Below are positions 17,669 to 26,949 of a stretch of DNA of 64,000 nt, piece after piece; position 1 is the stretch's first letter; every line of letters starts with the position of its first letter. Under the pieces are notes generated by a model, which did not search any database, was not told the origin of the DNA, and worked only from the letters and a program-made list of their open reading frames with translations. The DNA lies in assembly GCA_910578115.1 (NCBI GenBank), contig CAJTPO010000008.1:36255-100254 (forward strand), given 5' to 3'. Position numbers and translations under genes: made by a program. The DNA is from an uncultured Lachnospiraceae bacterium. Its GTDB lineage: Bacteria > Bacillota > Clostridia > Lachnospirales > Lachnospiraceae.

Positions 17669-17706
17669 GACAGCACATAGAGAGGAATGAACAGAAGGAA
17701 CGGGAA

Positions 17707-18978
17707 ATGATTATAAATTGTTTTTGTATCATAATAAATGGAGCGGCGGCTTATCTGCTGCTGCAGGGAATGAAGAAATTGATTGTCGTATCGGAAAAGC
17801 GGTGGAAGCAGGCTGTCCTGTGGGGAAGCTGCTGGCTGCTATTGGCGATGATTATTTATATGGGGGACTGGGCAAATATTCTGCCGACAGTTCTTTTCTT
17901 CCTGCTTGTGATCAGGGCTGTCTGTGAGGGAAGTATCTGGAAGAAAGCGGCCATCGGGCTGATGTATTCCAGTACCATTCTGTCTTTTAATGTGCTGCGG
18001 GATAATTTTGTCTTAACGGTTTACGTCAGGCATGATCATCCGGTAGTATGCATGATCATCGCGGGGTTTTTGTCGCTGTTTGCTGCCCTGTGTCTGTATC
18101 TGCCGATCAGAAGACATGCGCCGGACAGAGCGTATCATCTTTCCGACAGTCTGTGGAAACTGCTTTTGCTGCTGAATGCTACGCCTTTTGGGATTGTCCT
18201 CAGTGTGGTTCTGCTTACGACGACGGAGGAAAGGGTCTGGAGGGCGATGCCGTACGGTTTTAAAGGGTATAATATTCTTGGACTGCTCCTGCTGTCACTG
18301 CTGTCTTTCATCGGTCTGTTCCAGGCGGTCATCGTGCTGGCGCGGCAGCAGCAGCTGGAAGAACAGAATATGCTGGCAGAGGTGAACCAGAGTTATTATG
18401 CGGCCATGGAACAGCAGCATTTTGCCATACGGCGGCTGAAACATGATCTGGCCAATCATCTGGCGGTGGCGGTCACGCTGCCGGAAGCGCAGCGGGAAGA
18501 CTATATCAAAAGCCTGATGGAGGACAGCGCATTTGGCCGTTCCCTGCAGTACTGTGCGGATCCGGTCGTCAATGCGGTGCTCACGGTCAAGGAAGAGCAG
18601 ATGAGCCGCTATGGGATCCGGCTGGAGGCCAGGATTGATATTCCAAAAGAGCTACCCTTTGAGAAGACGGATATCTGCGCGCTTTTTTCCAATGCGCTGG
18701 ACAATGCGGGGGAGGCATGCAGACGGCTGCCGGAAGCGGCAAGAGAAGTCTGTGTGAAAAGCCGGGCTCAGAAGGGGCTGTTCTGTCTGGAAGTCACCAA
18801 TCCGGTGGCAGGCGCGCAGAAGAATCTGCGGCTGCAAACCTCCAAGGCGGATAAGGAAAATCATGGTTTTGGTCTGAGGAGCATGAAGGAGGTCGTGGAG
18901 CGGAATCACGGAGCGATGGAGATCAGGGCGGAAGGGGAGCGCTTTGAGGTGTTTCTGTATATGCCGCTGGAGATTTGA
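17707..18978 (+). CDS. GHKL-type sensor histidine kinase
   Basis: A 423-residue kinase. ATG 17707 (MIINCFCIIINGAAAY) is chosen because the frame upstream runs into the regulator gene; AAGGAACGGG acts as RBS. About six membrane segments occupy residues 1-215. The phosphoacceptor is in LKHDLANHL, the N-box is FSNALDNAGEAC and the G-box is HGFGLRSMKEVVERNHG. It forms a two-component system with the preceding LytTR regulator and probably senses a peptide or envelope signal together with the neighbouring ABC transporter. Confidence 0.9.
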   Translation: MIINCFCIIINGAAAYLLLQGMKKLIVVSEKRWKQAVLWGSCWLLLAMIIYMGDWANILPTVLFFLLVIRAVCEGSIWKKAAIGLMYSSTILSFNVLRDNFVLTVYVRHDHPVVCMIIAGFLSLFAALCLYLPIRRHAPDRAYHLSDSLWKLLLLLNATPFGIVLSVVLLTTTEERVWRAMPYGFKGYNILGLLLLSLLSFIGLFQAVIVLARQQQLEEQNMLAEVNQSYYAAMEQQHFAIRRLKHDLANHLAVAVTLPEAQREDYIKSLMEDSAFGRSLQYCADPVVNAVLTVKEEQMSRYGIRLEARIDIPKELPFEKTDICALFSNALDNAGEACRRLPEAAREVCVKSRAQKGLFCLEVTNPVAGAQKNLRLQTSKADKENHGFGLRSMKEVVERNHGAMEIRAEGERFEVFLYMPLEI

Positions 18979-18997
18979 GAAATATTATATCCATTTA

Positions 18998-19300
18998 TCA
19001 CATTTGGGCGTACTGATAAGTTGAAATATTATTAAGTTCATCCATGATCTGCATTTTCGTATTTCTAATATCAATATCATCCTGAAGATCAAGAAAATAT
19101 CTGTCAGATACGCCAAAAAATTTTGCAAGCCTTATTGATGTATCTGCTGTTATTTTCCGTCTGTTGTGCAGGATATCCTGAATCCTTGATACTGGAACAT
19201 GAATTTCCTGTGCCAGTCTGTAGGCCGACAAACCATATGGTGCCATAAATTCTTCAAATAAAATTTCACTCACTCGGGGAGTTTCAATATAATTCTTCAT
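18998..19300 (-). CDS. higA: HigA family addiction module antitoxin
   Basis: A 100-residue XRE/HTH protein with the helix-turn-helix LSAYRLAQEIHVPVSRIQDI (about residues 24-43) and RKITADTSIRLAKFFG, characteristic of HigA antitoxins. It neutralises the toxin encoded just upstream in the transcript and represses the shared promoter. Toxin-before-antitoxin order is the usual higBA arrangement. The gap between the two genes is 13 bases. Confidence 0.9.
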   Translation of the reverse strand: MKNYIETPRVSEILFEEFMAPYGLSAYRLAQEIHVPVSRIQDILHNRRKITADTSIRLAKFFGVSDRYFLDLQDDIDIRNTKMQIMDELNNISTYQYAQM

Positions 19301-19313
19301 AATAACCTCCTGT

Positions 19314-19595
19314 TCAATGGTAATCCACTATTTCAACATCATAAAAGTTATGTCCATCCACTCTAAAACATATTCTGTATTGATCGTTGATTCTAATACT
19401 ATATTGTCCGCTTCGGTTACCTTCTAATTTTTCTAAATGATTAGCCGGCGGCACCCTCAAATCATCCAAACTCTGCGCATTATCAATCATAATTAACTTA
19501 CGTAAAGCAATCTTCTGTATTGATTGTGGCAATTTTTTTGAGAATGTCTGATGATATATCTTTTCTGTTTCTCTGTCTATAAATGCTTTTATCAT
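19314..19595 (-). CDS. higB: HigB/RelE-type toxin
   Basis: A 93-residue toxin of the RelE superfamily: MIKAFIDRETEKIY at the start, NHLEKLEGNRSGQYSIRIND and QYRICFRV near the end, all HigB hallmarks. Family members are ribosome-dependent mRNA endonucleases. The gene starts directly behind its own promoter and is followed by higA. Confidence 0.9.
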   Translation of the reverse strand: MIKAFIDRETEKIYHQTFSKKLPQSIQKIALRKLIMIDNAQSLDDLRVPPANHLEKLEGNRSGQYSIRINDQYRICFRVDGHNFYDVEIVDYH

Positions 19596-19601
19596 ATTTC
19601 C

Positions 19602-19630
19602 ATTGTACCTGTATGACGGGTATATGTCAA
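19602..19630 (-). promoter_or_regulatory. higBA promoter with overlapping operator
   Basis: On the reverse strand TTGACA (19630-19625), 17 bases, TACAAT (19607-19602). The spacer contains the near-palindrome TACCCGTCATACAGGTA, a likely HigA operator. The transcript would start very close to the higB start codon. Confidence 0.65.
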
Positions 19631-19768
19631 ATATTTTGGCGTTAGATTTGATATCAGTGACCCGAAATCGTTGAATCCTTCTGAAACAATATTATACAGC
19701 ATGATATTCTCCCAGGACAAGCCGGCAGGAACCAAAATTCTTATTTTGGCTGAAAGTCTGATATAAAT

Positions 19769-19794
19769 GAGGACAGGCTTAAGAGCCTGTCCTC
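19769..19794 (-). terminator. Hairpin downstream of the rubredoxin gene
   Basis: GAGGACAGGCT and AGCCTGTCCTC form a perfect 11-bp stem. On the reverse strand it is followed by ATTTATATC, a weak U tract. Otherwise the stretch 19631-19824 shows no gene. Confidence 0.5.
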
Positions 19795-19824
19795 TGATCG
19801 TAATACACCTGGTGGCGCATTCTT

Positions 19825-19998
19825 TTAGTTGAAGTTGTCGATGCAGGGCTGGAACATATCCTTGGTTACGCCGCAAAGAGGGCAGCACCAGTCAGCCGGC
19901 AGATCTTCGAATGCTGTGCCGGGCTTAATGCCGTGCTCCGGATCACCTTTTTCAGGATCATATGTATAGCCGCAGGGATTGCAGAAATATTTTTTCAT
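19825..19998 (-). CDS. Rubredoxin
   Basis: A 57-residue protein (MKKYFCNPCGYTYDPEKGD) with the two Cys pairs CNPC and CPLC that hold the single iron of rubredoxin, the conserved GTAFEDLPADWCCP stretch and the usual length. The start at 19998 has the RBS GGAGGATACT. It is a small cytoplasmic electron carrier. Together with the neighbouring reverse rubrerythrin and PerR it forms an oxygen- and peroxide-defence group, all on the reverse strand; rubredoxin commonly donates electrons to rubrerythrins. Confidence 0.95.
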   Translation of the reverse strand: MKKYFCNPCGYTYDPEKGDPEHGIKPGTAFEDLPADWCCPLCGVTKDMFQPCIDNFN

Positions 19999-20182
19999 GA
20001 GTAGTATCCTCCATTTTATGTTGTAGTCTGTGTGTATCTGTCTGTAATTTTGTCAATGTAACTGTGCATCTGATCATTCGGTCAAACGTAAATGGCAGTT
20101 AACATGGCAGTTATTATAGAAGTGAGCAGACAGTCATTGAGACTTACCGGAACAATAACTGCCTGCTGTTCCTGCCTGATGA

Positions 20183-20722
20183 TTAGCCGAAGTATCTCTT
20201 TAAGAGACCTGCAAAAGCCTTACCATGGCGAGCCTCGTCGCGTGCCATCTCGTGAACTGTATCATGGATCGCATCAAGGTTAGCAGCTTTAGCGCGCTTA
20301 GCCAGATCGAACTTACCTGCAGTAGCGCCGTTCTCTGCTTCTACTCTCATCTCCAGATTCTTCTTGGTGGAATCTGTCACAACTTCACCGAGCAGCTCTG
20401 CAAACTTGGCAGCGTGCTCAGCCTCTTCCCATGCCGCCTTCTCCCAGTACAGACCGATCTCAGGATAGCCTTCTCTGTGTGCAACTCTTGCCATTGCAAG
20501 ATACATACCTACCTCTGTGCACTCGCCGTTAAAGTTAGCGCGAAGGTCAGCCATGATGTCTTCGCTGACACCCTTGGCAACGCCTACAACGTGCTCAGCA
20601 GCCCATTCCATCTCGCCGCCCTGTGCTGTGAACTTCTCAGCAGGTGCATTACATACCGGACATTTCTCCGGAGCAGCGTCTCCCTCGTGTACATAGCCAC
20701 ATACCTGACATACAAATTTCAT
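20183..20722 (-). CDS. Reverse rubrerythrin (rubredoxin domain first)
   Basis: A 179-residue protein. The start is ATG 20722 (MKFVCQVCGYVHEGD) behind AAAGGAGAAC; longer in-frame starts upstream lack an RBS. An N-terminal rubredoxin domain (CQVC and CPVC) precedes a ferritin-like four-helix domain with di-iron ligands in NGECTEVGMY, WEEAEHAAKF and EMARDEARHG. This order defines reverse rubrerythrin, an NADH-linked H2O2 and O2 reductase of anaerobes. A PerR-box-like sequence in its promoter region and the adjacent perR gene suggest peroxide-responsive control. Confidence 0.93.
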   Translation of the reverse strand: MKFVCQVCGYVHEGDAAPEKCPVCNAPAEKFTAQGGEMEWAAEHVVGVAKGVSEDIMADLRANFNGECTEVGMYLAMARVAHREGYPEIGLYWEKAAWEEAEHAAKFAELLGEVVTDSTKKNLEMRVEAENGATAGKFDLAKRAKAANLDAIHDTVHEMARDEARHGKAFAGLLKRYFG

Positions 20723-20798
20723 AATCATGTTCTCCTTTTCTTTTTGAAATATATTGTAAGACATTACATAGAAAATATGCCTGTCTTAGTTCGCAATC

Positions 20799-20813
20799 TT
20801 ATAATTTATAATA
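20799..20813. promoter_or_regulatory. Candidate PerR box
   Basis: TTATAATTTATAATA resembles the PerR operator TTATAATnATTATAA, with one half-site perfect. It lies in the rubrerythrin promoter region, between that gene and perR. Confidence 0.4.
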
Positions 20814-20856
20814 GGACCTGGCAGGAGGTTAGCCATAAGTCAATTTGCCCTGCAAA

Positions 20857-21240
20857 TTAACTTTCCCTGCAGTCACCGCAGATCCCGTGGAAATAAGTGA
20901 CATGCCCCCGGATCTCTCCGTCAAAACTCCGGCCTGCCAGATCCATGATATGATCGAGGCTGTCCATTTTCAAGTCGATGATCCGTCCGCACTGCGTGCA
21001 GACAAAATGGTAATGCGCGGAAGTATCCGCATCAAAATGATCAACACCGTCATCAAAACGCAGACGCTGTATCTCGCCGATATCCGCAAGTAAAGAAAGG
21101 TTGCGGTATACAGTGCCGAGGCTGATATTAGGATATTCATTTCGGACATTCATATACACCGTATCGGCAGTCGGATGATCTTTGCGAGTCATCAGGAAGT
21201 CCTTGATCACTTGTCTTTGTCTGCTGTATTTGAGTGCCAT
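20857..21240 (-). CDS. perR: Fur family peroxide-responsive repressor PerR
   Basis: A 127-residue Fur-family regulator with a winged helix (SRQRQVIKDFLMTRKDHPTA, ISLGTVYRNLSLLADIGEI), the metal-binding HFDADTSAHYHFVC segment and structural-zinc CxxC pairs (CTQC, CGDC). The Asp in HFDAD and the size fit PerR better than Fur or Zur. Its ATG has AAGGAG. It sits upstream of reverse rubrerythrin in the same direction and probably represses it. The 318-base gap to 21559 holds its A+T-rich promoter and the upstream region of the kinase gene; I see no other gene there. Confidence 0.88.
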   Translation of the reverse strand: MALKYSRQRQVIKDFLMTRKDHPTADTVYMNVRNEYPNISLGTVYRNLSLLADIGEIQRLRFDDGVDHFDADTSAHYHFVCTQCGRIIDLKMDSLDHIMDLAGRSFDGEIRGHVTYFHGICGDCRES

Positions 21241-21558
21241 TTTAACTCCTTAAAATTAGGAATCATTACTATTATGGGATAAATATATCAAATATGGAAG
21301 AATCTGTCAACTCTCAATTTTACCTTTCACATTCTTTTCAAGAATCTTTTCAACGGATTTTTTCACAATGCAAACCACAGATCCGGCTCATATTTTATAA
21401 ATTTTTTATAAGATTATAGGATATGTTTTATTCCTATCCGCAGAAAATATGGTATATTATTTATTAAGTATGAACGAACGTCTGTCGGGCGGTTCTGCGC
21501 CCTGATGCGCCGGAAATGAGCAGGACGACAATGGTGAATAGAAAAGAGGGACATTGCG

Positions 21559-23037
21559 TTGAAGTTTAAAACAAGACTTATGGTCACATCGGTGGTTATC
21601 GTGCTGCTGCCGCTTTTGCTGACGTGTGCCGCCTTTCTTCTGGTGGGCAGCCATATCGAGGATGCAGAAGGGGAGCTGGGGCTTTTGGATATGAATAAGG
21701 TCCCTTTTACCTATACGATCGAGAATTACAGCCGGATTTCGGAGGATCTGCTGCATGAGGTGAAGAAACAGATCGCCAGCGATCCGGTCAGGCTCGAAGA
21801 TCAAAACTATCTCGATGGGATCAGCGCACATCTGAACAGCAAATTTTCCTATATTATTGTGAGAAAAGAGGACGGCATCTACTATACGAGTAATCTCAAT
21901 GCCGCAAAGAAGATTTTCGATACGCTTCCCGAATATGGAATTGAGATGCCGGATATGGAGACAGGCTATTATTATAACGATATGAAGAAACTTGTCAAAC
22001 AGGCCGACTTTACTTTTGCGGACGGCGGCCGGGGCAGCTTCTTTATCGTGTCGGGTGTGAGTTCCCTGATCTCCAGGAAGGTACTGCGGAATATGATCAT
22101 TGCCTTTATTCTGGTGCTTGTTTTTACCAGTCTGGTGCTGACGCAGTGGATCCAGAAAGGGATCTTTACGCCGATCAACCAGCTGGATATCGCGATGCAG
22201 AATATCGCCGAAGGCAATCTGGAATATATGCTGACGACGGAGGAGAAGGGCGAGATCGGTGAGCTTTACCGCAACTATGAGGACATGCGGCTGCGCCTCA
22301 AGGAATCAACGGACGAGAAATTTGAGCACGAGCAGAAGAACAAGGAGCTTGTCAGCAATATCTCCCATGACTTGAAGACGCCGATCACGGCGATCAAGGG
22401 CTACGTGGAGGGTATCATGGACGGCGTGGCGGATACGCCGGAGAAGATGAACAAATACATCAGGACGATCTATGATAAAGCCAATGACATGGACCGGCTG
22501 ATCAATGAGCTGACCACGTACTCCGGCATTGACAATAACAGAATTCCGTATACGTTTCGAAGGATCAATGTGGCGGATTATTTCGGGGACTGTGTGGAGG
22601 AAGTGGGACTGGATCTGGAATCCAAGAACATTCAGCTCAATTATGACGATCTGGTGGAACCTTCCACCCAGATCATTGCGGACCCGGAGCAGCTTAAGCG
22701 GGTCATCAATAATATCATCGGCAACAGTGTAAAGTATATGGATAAGGAACAGGGTGTTATCGACATCCGCATTCTTGACGAGGTTGACTCCATCCGGGTG
22801 GAGATCGAGGACAACGGCATGGGGATCGCGGCCAAGGATCTGCCCAGCGTGTTTGAACGGTTTTACCGGACAGATGCCTCGCGTAATTCTTCCAAGGGCG
22901 GAAGCGGCATAGGCTTATCCATTGTGAAGAAGATCATAGAGGATCACGGCGGGTATATCTGGGCCACCAGCAGGGAGAAGGAGGGCACCTGTATGCATTT
23001 CGTGATCCGAAAGTACCAGGCTCCGCCGGAACAGTAA
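21559..23037 (+). CDS. Sensor histidine kinase (HAMP-HisKA-HATPase)
   Basis: A 492-residue membrane kinase with a TTG start at 21559 behind AGAGGGAC. TM1 spans about residues 9-29, an extracellular domain about 30-172, TM2 about 175-195, then HAMP, HisKA with the phosphoacceptor in NISHDLKTPITAIKGY, and HATPase_c (N-box NNIIGNSVKYMDK; G1 EDNGMGI; F-box FERFYRTD; G2 GSGIGLSIVKK). It forms a pair with the OmpR-type regulator starting 136 bases downstream. The signal is unknown. Confidence 0.92.
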   Translation: MKFKTRLMVTSVVIVLLPLLLTCAAFLLVGSHIEDAEGELGLLDMNKVPFTYTIENYSRISEDLLHEVKKQIASDPVRLEDQNYLDGISAHLNSKFSYIIVRKEDGIYYTSNLNAAKKIFDTLPEYGIEMPDMETGYYYNDMKKLVKQADFTFADGGRGSFFIVSGVSSLISRKVLRNMIIAFILVLVFTSLVLTQWIQKGIFTPINQLDIAMQNIAEGNLEYMLTTEEKGEIGELYRNYEDMRLRLKESTDEKFEHEQKNKELVSNISHDLKTPITAIKGYVEGIMDGVADTPEKMNKYIRTIYDKANDMDRLINELTTYSGIDNNRIPYTFRRINVADYFGDCVEEVGLDLESKNIQLNYDDLVEPSTQIIADPEQLKRVINNIIGNSVKYMDKEQGVIDIRILDEVDSIRVEIEDNGMGIAAKDLPSVFERFYRTDASRNSSKGGSGIGLSIVKKIIEDHGGYIWATSREKEGTCMHFVIRKYQAPPEQ

Positions 23038-23173
23038 ACACAGGGCGCCGGCAGTAAGAGGTCTGTAGAGCATAGAGATGAAAAAGTACGCATCATGCAG
23101 AAATATGACGGGAAATATGCAGGATGAAAACAAGATGAAAACAGAAAGAATAAACGGAGAAAGGGTGAAAGTC

Positions 23174-23863
23174 ATGAGTAAAATTTTAATCGTGGAGGAC
23201 GAGGAAGCAATCGCCGATCTGGAGAAAGATTATCTTGAGTTGAGTGATTTCGAAGTCACGATCGAAAATACCGGTGATAAAGGGCTGGAGACGGCGATGG
23301 CTGGAGAGTTTGATCTGGTGATCCTGGATCTGATGCTGCCCGGTATGGACGGATTCGAGGTATGCAGGAAAATACGCGAGGAGAAGAATATTCCGATCAT
23401 CATGGTGTCTGCCAAAAAGGACGATATCGACAAGATCAGAGGGCTGGGACTCGGCGCCGACGATTACATGACGAAACCTTTCAGCCCTTCGGAGCTGGTG
23501 GCCAGGGTCAAGGCCCATATGGCGCGTTATGACAGGCTGGTGGGCAGCAGCCAGAAGGTCAACGACATCATCGAGATCAGGGGTCTTAAGATTGATAAGA
23601 CAGCCAGACGGGTTTACGTGGACGGCGAGGAGCGGATCTTTACCACGAAGGAATTTGATCTGCTGACATTCCTTGCGGAGAATCCCAATCATGTGTATTC
23701 CAAGGAAGAACTGTTCCGGGAGATCTGGGATATGGATTCCATCGGTGATATCGCCACGGTGACGGTGCACATTAAGAAGATACGGGAAAAGATTGAATAC
23801 GAGACCGCCAAGCCTCAGTATATCGAGACCATCTGGGGCGTCGGCTATCGGTTTAAGGTTTGA
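23174..23863 (+). CDS. OmpR/PhoB family response regulator
   Basis: A 229-residue regulator. ATG 23174 (MSKILIVEDEEAIADL) is preferred because GGAGAAAGGG lies just before it; the frame is open further upstream without an RBS. The receiver has VEDEE, the phosphoacceptor in LVILDLMLPGMDG, S/A in MVSAK and Lys in MTKPF. The C-terminal winged helix ends YIETIWGVGYRFKV. It is the partner of the upstream kinase. Confidence 0.93.
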   Translation: MSKILIVEDEEAIADLEKDYLELSDFEVTIENTGDKGLETAMAGEFDLVILDLMLPGMDGFEVCRKIREEKNIPIIMVSAKKDDIDKIRGLGLGADDYMTKPFSPSELVARVKAHMARYDRLVGSSQKVNDIIEIRGLKIDKTARRVYVDGEERIFTTKEFDLLTFLAENPNHVYSKEELFREIWDMDSIGDIATVTVHIKKIREKIEYETAKPQYIETIWGVGYRFKV

Positions 23864-23937
23864 TTTATGGCGGCAAAACTGCGGGATCATGAGCAGGAAG
23901 CCGTTAGAATGCAGGGAAGCAGGAAAGCAGAGATCAT

Positions 23938-24795
23938 ATGAATCAGAAGAGGATTCTGTACGAGGATCAGGATATCATAGTGTGTCACAAGGCGGCCGGG
24001 ATCGCCACGCAGACTGCCAGGGTCGGACAGGCGGACATGGTGAGTGAGATCGCCAATTATCTGTCGCGGGCAGGGAAGAATGCTGCGCGAAATGTACATG
24101 GCAGCAGGGGGACGCAGCCCTACGTCGGGGTTATCCATCGCCTTGACCAGCCTGTGGAAGGGGTGCTGGTTCTGGCGAAGCATAAGAAAGCTGCCGCCAT
24201 GCTGAGCAGACAGATCGCGGAGGATGAGACGGAGAAATATTATTACGCCATAGTCTGTGGCCAGGGATATGAGAAGCAGGGCGATCTGGAAGATTACCTT
24301 TTGAAAGATGGCAGAACCAATACTTCGGCTGTGGTGTCGCCGGAAGTAAAGGATGCGCGGCTGGCACGGCTGCATTATGAGATTTTGGCGGAGCAGGACG
24401 CTCCAGCAGCCGCAGGGGCCGCGGAAGACGGCGAAGGATACCATGACCATGAAGGGCAGAGAAGCGGAGACGGCATTGCAGGTTCTGAGGAAAGCGGAAC
24501 CGGGGGCAGGAAACTGGCGCTTGCCAGAATCCGCCTGTATACTGGCAGACATCACCAGATCCGCGTGCAGATGCGCCATGCGGGTATGAGCCTGTTAGGG
24601 GACTATAAATATGCCGATGCAGAGACGATCCGGATTTCAAAGCAGCTGCAGGTAAAAGAAGTGGCGCTGTGCGCCTACCGGCTTTCCTTTTTTCATCCGG
24701 AGAGCGGAAGAAGGATGGATTTTCGGATCAGGCCGGAAGGGAAGAGCTTTCAGGAGGAAGAATTTGAGCCGTATTATGATAATGATGAAAATTGA
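23938..24795 (+). CDS. RluA family RNA pseudouridine synthase
   Basis: A 285-residue pseudouridine synthase with the RluA motif II HRLDQPVEGVLVLAK (catalytic Asp about residue 69), LYTGRHHQIRVQMRHAG and LLGDYKYA near the C-terminus. There is no S4 domain, as in stand-alone RluA/TruC-like enzymes. About residues 155-185 form a Gly/Glu-rich insert (EGYHDHEGQRSGDGIAG) that looks like a linker expansion. The RNA target cannot be assigned. Start ATG 23938 has a weak AAAGCAGAGA site. Confidence 0.88.
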   Translation: MNQKRILYEDQDIIVCHKAAGIATQTARVGQADMVSEIANYLSRAGKNAARNVHGSRGTQPYVGVIHRLDQPVEGVLVLAKHKKAAAMLSRQIAEDETEKYYYAIVCGQGYEKQGDLEDYLLKDGRTNTSAVVSPEVKDARLARLHYEILAEQDAPAAAGAAEDGEGYHDHEGQRSGDGIAGSEESGTGGRKLALARIRLYTGRHHQIRVQMRHAGMSLLGDYKYADAETIRISKQLQVKEVALCAYRLSFFHPESGRRMDFRIRPEGKSFQEEEFEPYYDNDEN

Positions 24796-24804
24796 GGGAT
24801 TTAT

Positions 24805-25059
24805 ATGTGTCAAATAGCGATCGACATACCAAATGAAGTTTTATATGATACAAAAATGAACAGAGAAGAAGCAAATCGATTTGCAAGATGCGCCGTAGCA
24901 CTTGGATATTATACACAAAGCGGTGTGTCGATAGGGTACTACGCGCAGATAGCGGGACTGACGGAAGAAGAATTTATACAATATCTTGGGAAAAATCAGG
25001 TTTCCATTTTTCACTTTGACAATAGAGAGGAATTTTTGGAGGAGTTAAATAATGCGTAA
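24805..25059 (+). CDS. UPF0175 family protein, probable antitoxin
   Basis: An 84-residue protein (MCQIAIDIPNEVLYDTKMNR, then CAVALGYYTQSGVSIGYYAQ and a short HTH-like AGLTEEEFIQYL). UPF0175 proteins are usually paired with DUF3368/PIN proteins as toxin-antitoxin-like modules. It overlaps the next gene by 8 bases, supporting a two-gene unit. The pair and the flanking DNA to 25700 are more A+T-rich than the neighbours, which suggests acquisition. Confidence 0.8.
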   Translation: MCQIAIDIPNEVLYDTKMNREEANRFARCAVALGYYTQSGVSIGYYAQIAGLTEEEFIQYLGKNQVSIFHFDNREEFLEELNNA

Positions 25060-25537
25060 GGTGGTTGTTAATTCAACGCCACTTATTATACTTTGTAAAA
25101 TTGGGCGCCTGGATATTTTACAAAAATTGTATCATGAAATTTTCATCCCGACTGCTGTATACCGTGAAGTTACAGTAGTGGAAGATTCAGCCTGTATACA
25201 AATTAAGAATGCTTTGGAATGGGTGCATGTGGAATCCATTCGAGAGTATACGGATAAGAAGATGTATAAGGCGAAGCTGCACGATGGCGAGGTTGAAGTG
25301 ATGATACTTGCACAGGATCAGAAGGCGGATTTGGTGATCATTGATGATAATGCTGCGAAGAAAACAGCAAAATATCCTGGCCTTACTGTTACCGGAACAC
25401 TTGGTGTTCTAATAAAAGCCAAGCGACAGGGAATTATAGATAGTCTGTATCCATTTTTGGCAGAAATGAAACAAAACGGTTTTTATATTGATCCCATGTT
25501 GGAAGAGATGGTACTGCAACAGGCAGGCGAACGGTAA
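25052..25537 (+). CDS. DUF3368 PIN-like protein, probable toxin
   Basis: A 161-residue protein with a PIN-like fold of the DUF3368 family: VVNSTPLIILCKIGRLDIL at the start, the conserved LHDGEVEVMILA acidic motif about residues 75-86, DLVIIDDNAAKKTA and GTLGVLIKAKRQG. Acidic residues in these motifs would form the metal site of a PIN nuclease. It is translationally coupled to the UPF0175 gene. Function by family only. Confidence 0.82.
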   Translation: MRKVVVNSTPLIILCKIGRLDILQKLYHEIFIPTAVYREVTVVEDSACIQIKNALEWVHVESIREYTDKKMYKAKLHDGEVEVMILAQDQKADLVIIDDNAAKKTAKYPGLTVTGTLGVLIKAKRQGIIDSLYPFLAEMKQNGFYIDPMLEEMVLQQAGER

Positions 25538-25731
25538 AAGGCATAAAAAAGAAAACCATCGCTTTAGATTTATAATATAATATTGCATCATATGCAGTAT
25601 AATGCCCGCAAAATGAAACATAATAAAAGAAAGAAAATTATAAGATCAGGAGAAGCAGAGACAGTAAATTTCTGCTTCTTTTTCAATGCATTCAATACTG
25701 AAAATGTTTGTTGAGAAAGGTACATGGCGGG

Positions 25732-26775
25732 ATGATCAAGAAGAGCAATCTATTATGGGACAATAAGCTGATCCGGATGAGTGTGATCTGTGTCGGCGTG
25801 TGGTTTTTCTTCCGCTTTCTTTTTACGCTGGTGGCTCCCTTTATCCTGGCCTTTCTGCTGATCACGCTGTGCTATCCGCTGCTGGAACGTATCCAGAAAC
25901 GGATCCCCGTCAAAAAGAAATTTCTTGCGCTTGGCATTATCCTTCCGCTTTTTCTGCTGGTAGTGGCGGTATTGTGGATCGTGGTGCTGTTCGGCGGCAG
26001 GCAGCTGGAAGGGCTGCCGGCTTTCTGTACGCAGGTGGGACAGCAGCTGGAGTTCTTCTTTCACAGATGCTGCGGCGGGCTGGACGGGAAGTTCGGCTGG
26101 GACGGGCAGCAGATCGAGACGTATCTGATCGAGCAGATGACGGTGGTCATGGAAAACGTGCAGATACAGGTGGTGCCGCAGATTTTATCCTCCTCTTACA
26201 GCTGCTTCAAGGGAATCTTTGCGGCGGTGGGGTTTCTGGCGATCACGTGCATCGCAGTATTTTTGATGGAAAAGGAATATGCGGGGCTGGTGGAACAGCT
26301 CAAGAGATCCCCGGAACTGAGCCTCGTCTGGTCCGTGGTGGAAGGAGTCCTGTCTTATATCATCACCTTTATCAAGGCGCAGGGAGTGATCCTGCTTATT
26401 ATCAGCATTCTGTGCGGCACCGTGCTGGGCATTGCCGGGATTCCCGGCGGCATTCTGTTTGGGCTGCTGGCGGGATTTCTGGATATGCTGCCCTTTATCG
26501 GTACGGGAATCGTGCTGGTGCCGCTGTCTATCTGGCAGCTGCTGAACGGGGAATATGTGCGGATGGTGGTATGTCTGATTTTGTACGGCGTGTGCATTGT
26601 GACCAGAGAACTGCTGGAGCCGAAGCTGATCGGTAAGAGGATCGGTATCGCGCCGGTCTTTATGCTGCTTGCCGTCTATGCCGGGGTGAAGCTGTTTGGT
26701 GTGGGCGGGATTGTCAAGGGCCCGCTGGCGCTGATCGTAATTTATGAGATATGGAAAACGGAACTGCCGGCTTAA
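25732..26775 (+). CDS. AI-2E family / YtvI-like integral membrane protein
   Basis: A 347-residue permease-like protein with about eight membrane segments. ATG 25732 (MIKKSNLLWDNKLIRM) is preferred; the frame opens earlier at a TTG without an RBS. The C-terminal half has the family signature (GIAGIPGGILFGLLAGFLDM, PFIGTGIVLVPLSIW, LLEPKLIGKRIGI). Within spore-forming clostridia this branch is annotated as sporulation protein YtvI. Transport function is not established. It appears monocistronic. Confidence 0.88.
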   Translation: MIKKSNLLWDNKLIRMSVICVGVWFFFRFLFTLVAPFILAFLLITLCYPLLERIQKRIPVKKKFLALGIILPLFLLVVAVLWIVVLFGGRQLEGLPAFCTQVGQQLEFFFHRCCGGLDGKFGWDGQQIETYLIEQMTVVMENVQIQVVPQILSSSYSCFKGIFAAVGFLAITCIAVFLMEKEYAGLVEQLKRSPELSLVWSVVEGVLSYIITFIKAQGVILLIISILCGTVLGIAGIPGGILFGLLAGFLDMLPFIGTGIVLVPLSIWQLLNGEYVRMVVCLILYGVCIVTRELLEPKLIGKRIGIAPVFMLLAVYAGVKLFGVGGIVKGPLALIVIYEIWKTELPA

Positions 26776-26917
26776 GTGCCGGACATTGCTTTACGGTGGC
26801 CTGTACTCCGTTACGGGGCATCCGTCCGATCAAGCCGAGGTAACGATATCGAACCGTTATACGTGGCAGGAAAGACATCCGGATTTGACGAAACGAAGAC
26901 GTTCGATTATGATAAGA

Positions 26918-26949
26918 TATAGTAAACGAAATTTCCAATGTCGTTTACT
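26918..26949. repeat. Internally deleted copy of the 103-bp TIR element
   Basis: TATAGTAAACGA, the left end of the element at 42614, is joined directly to CGAAATTTCCAATGTCG, its right end. It closes with TTTACT, which is also the first six bases of 78-bp repeat copy 2. Confidence 0.6.

Noticed and set aside
25800..26636. Second long forward frame inside the YtvI-like gene
   Set aside because: Gly/Ala/Arg-rich frame-shifted reading of a G+C-rich membrane-protein gene; no RBS.
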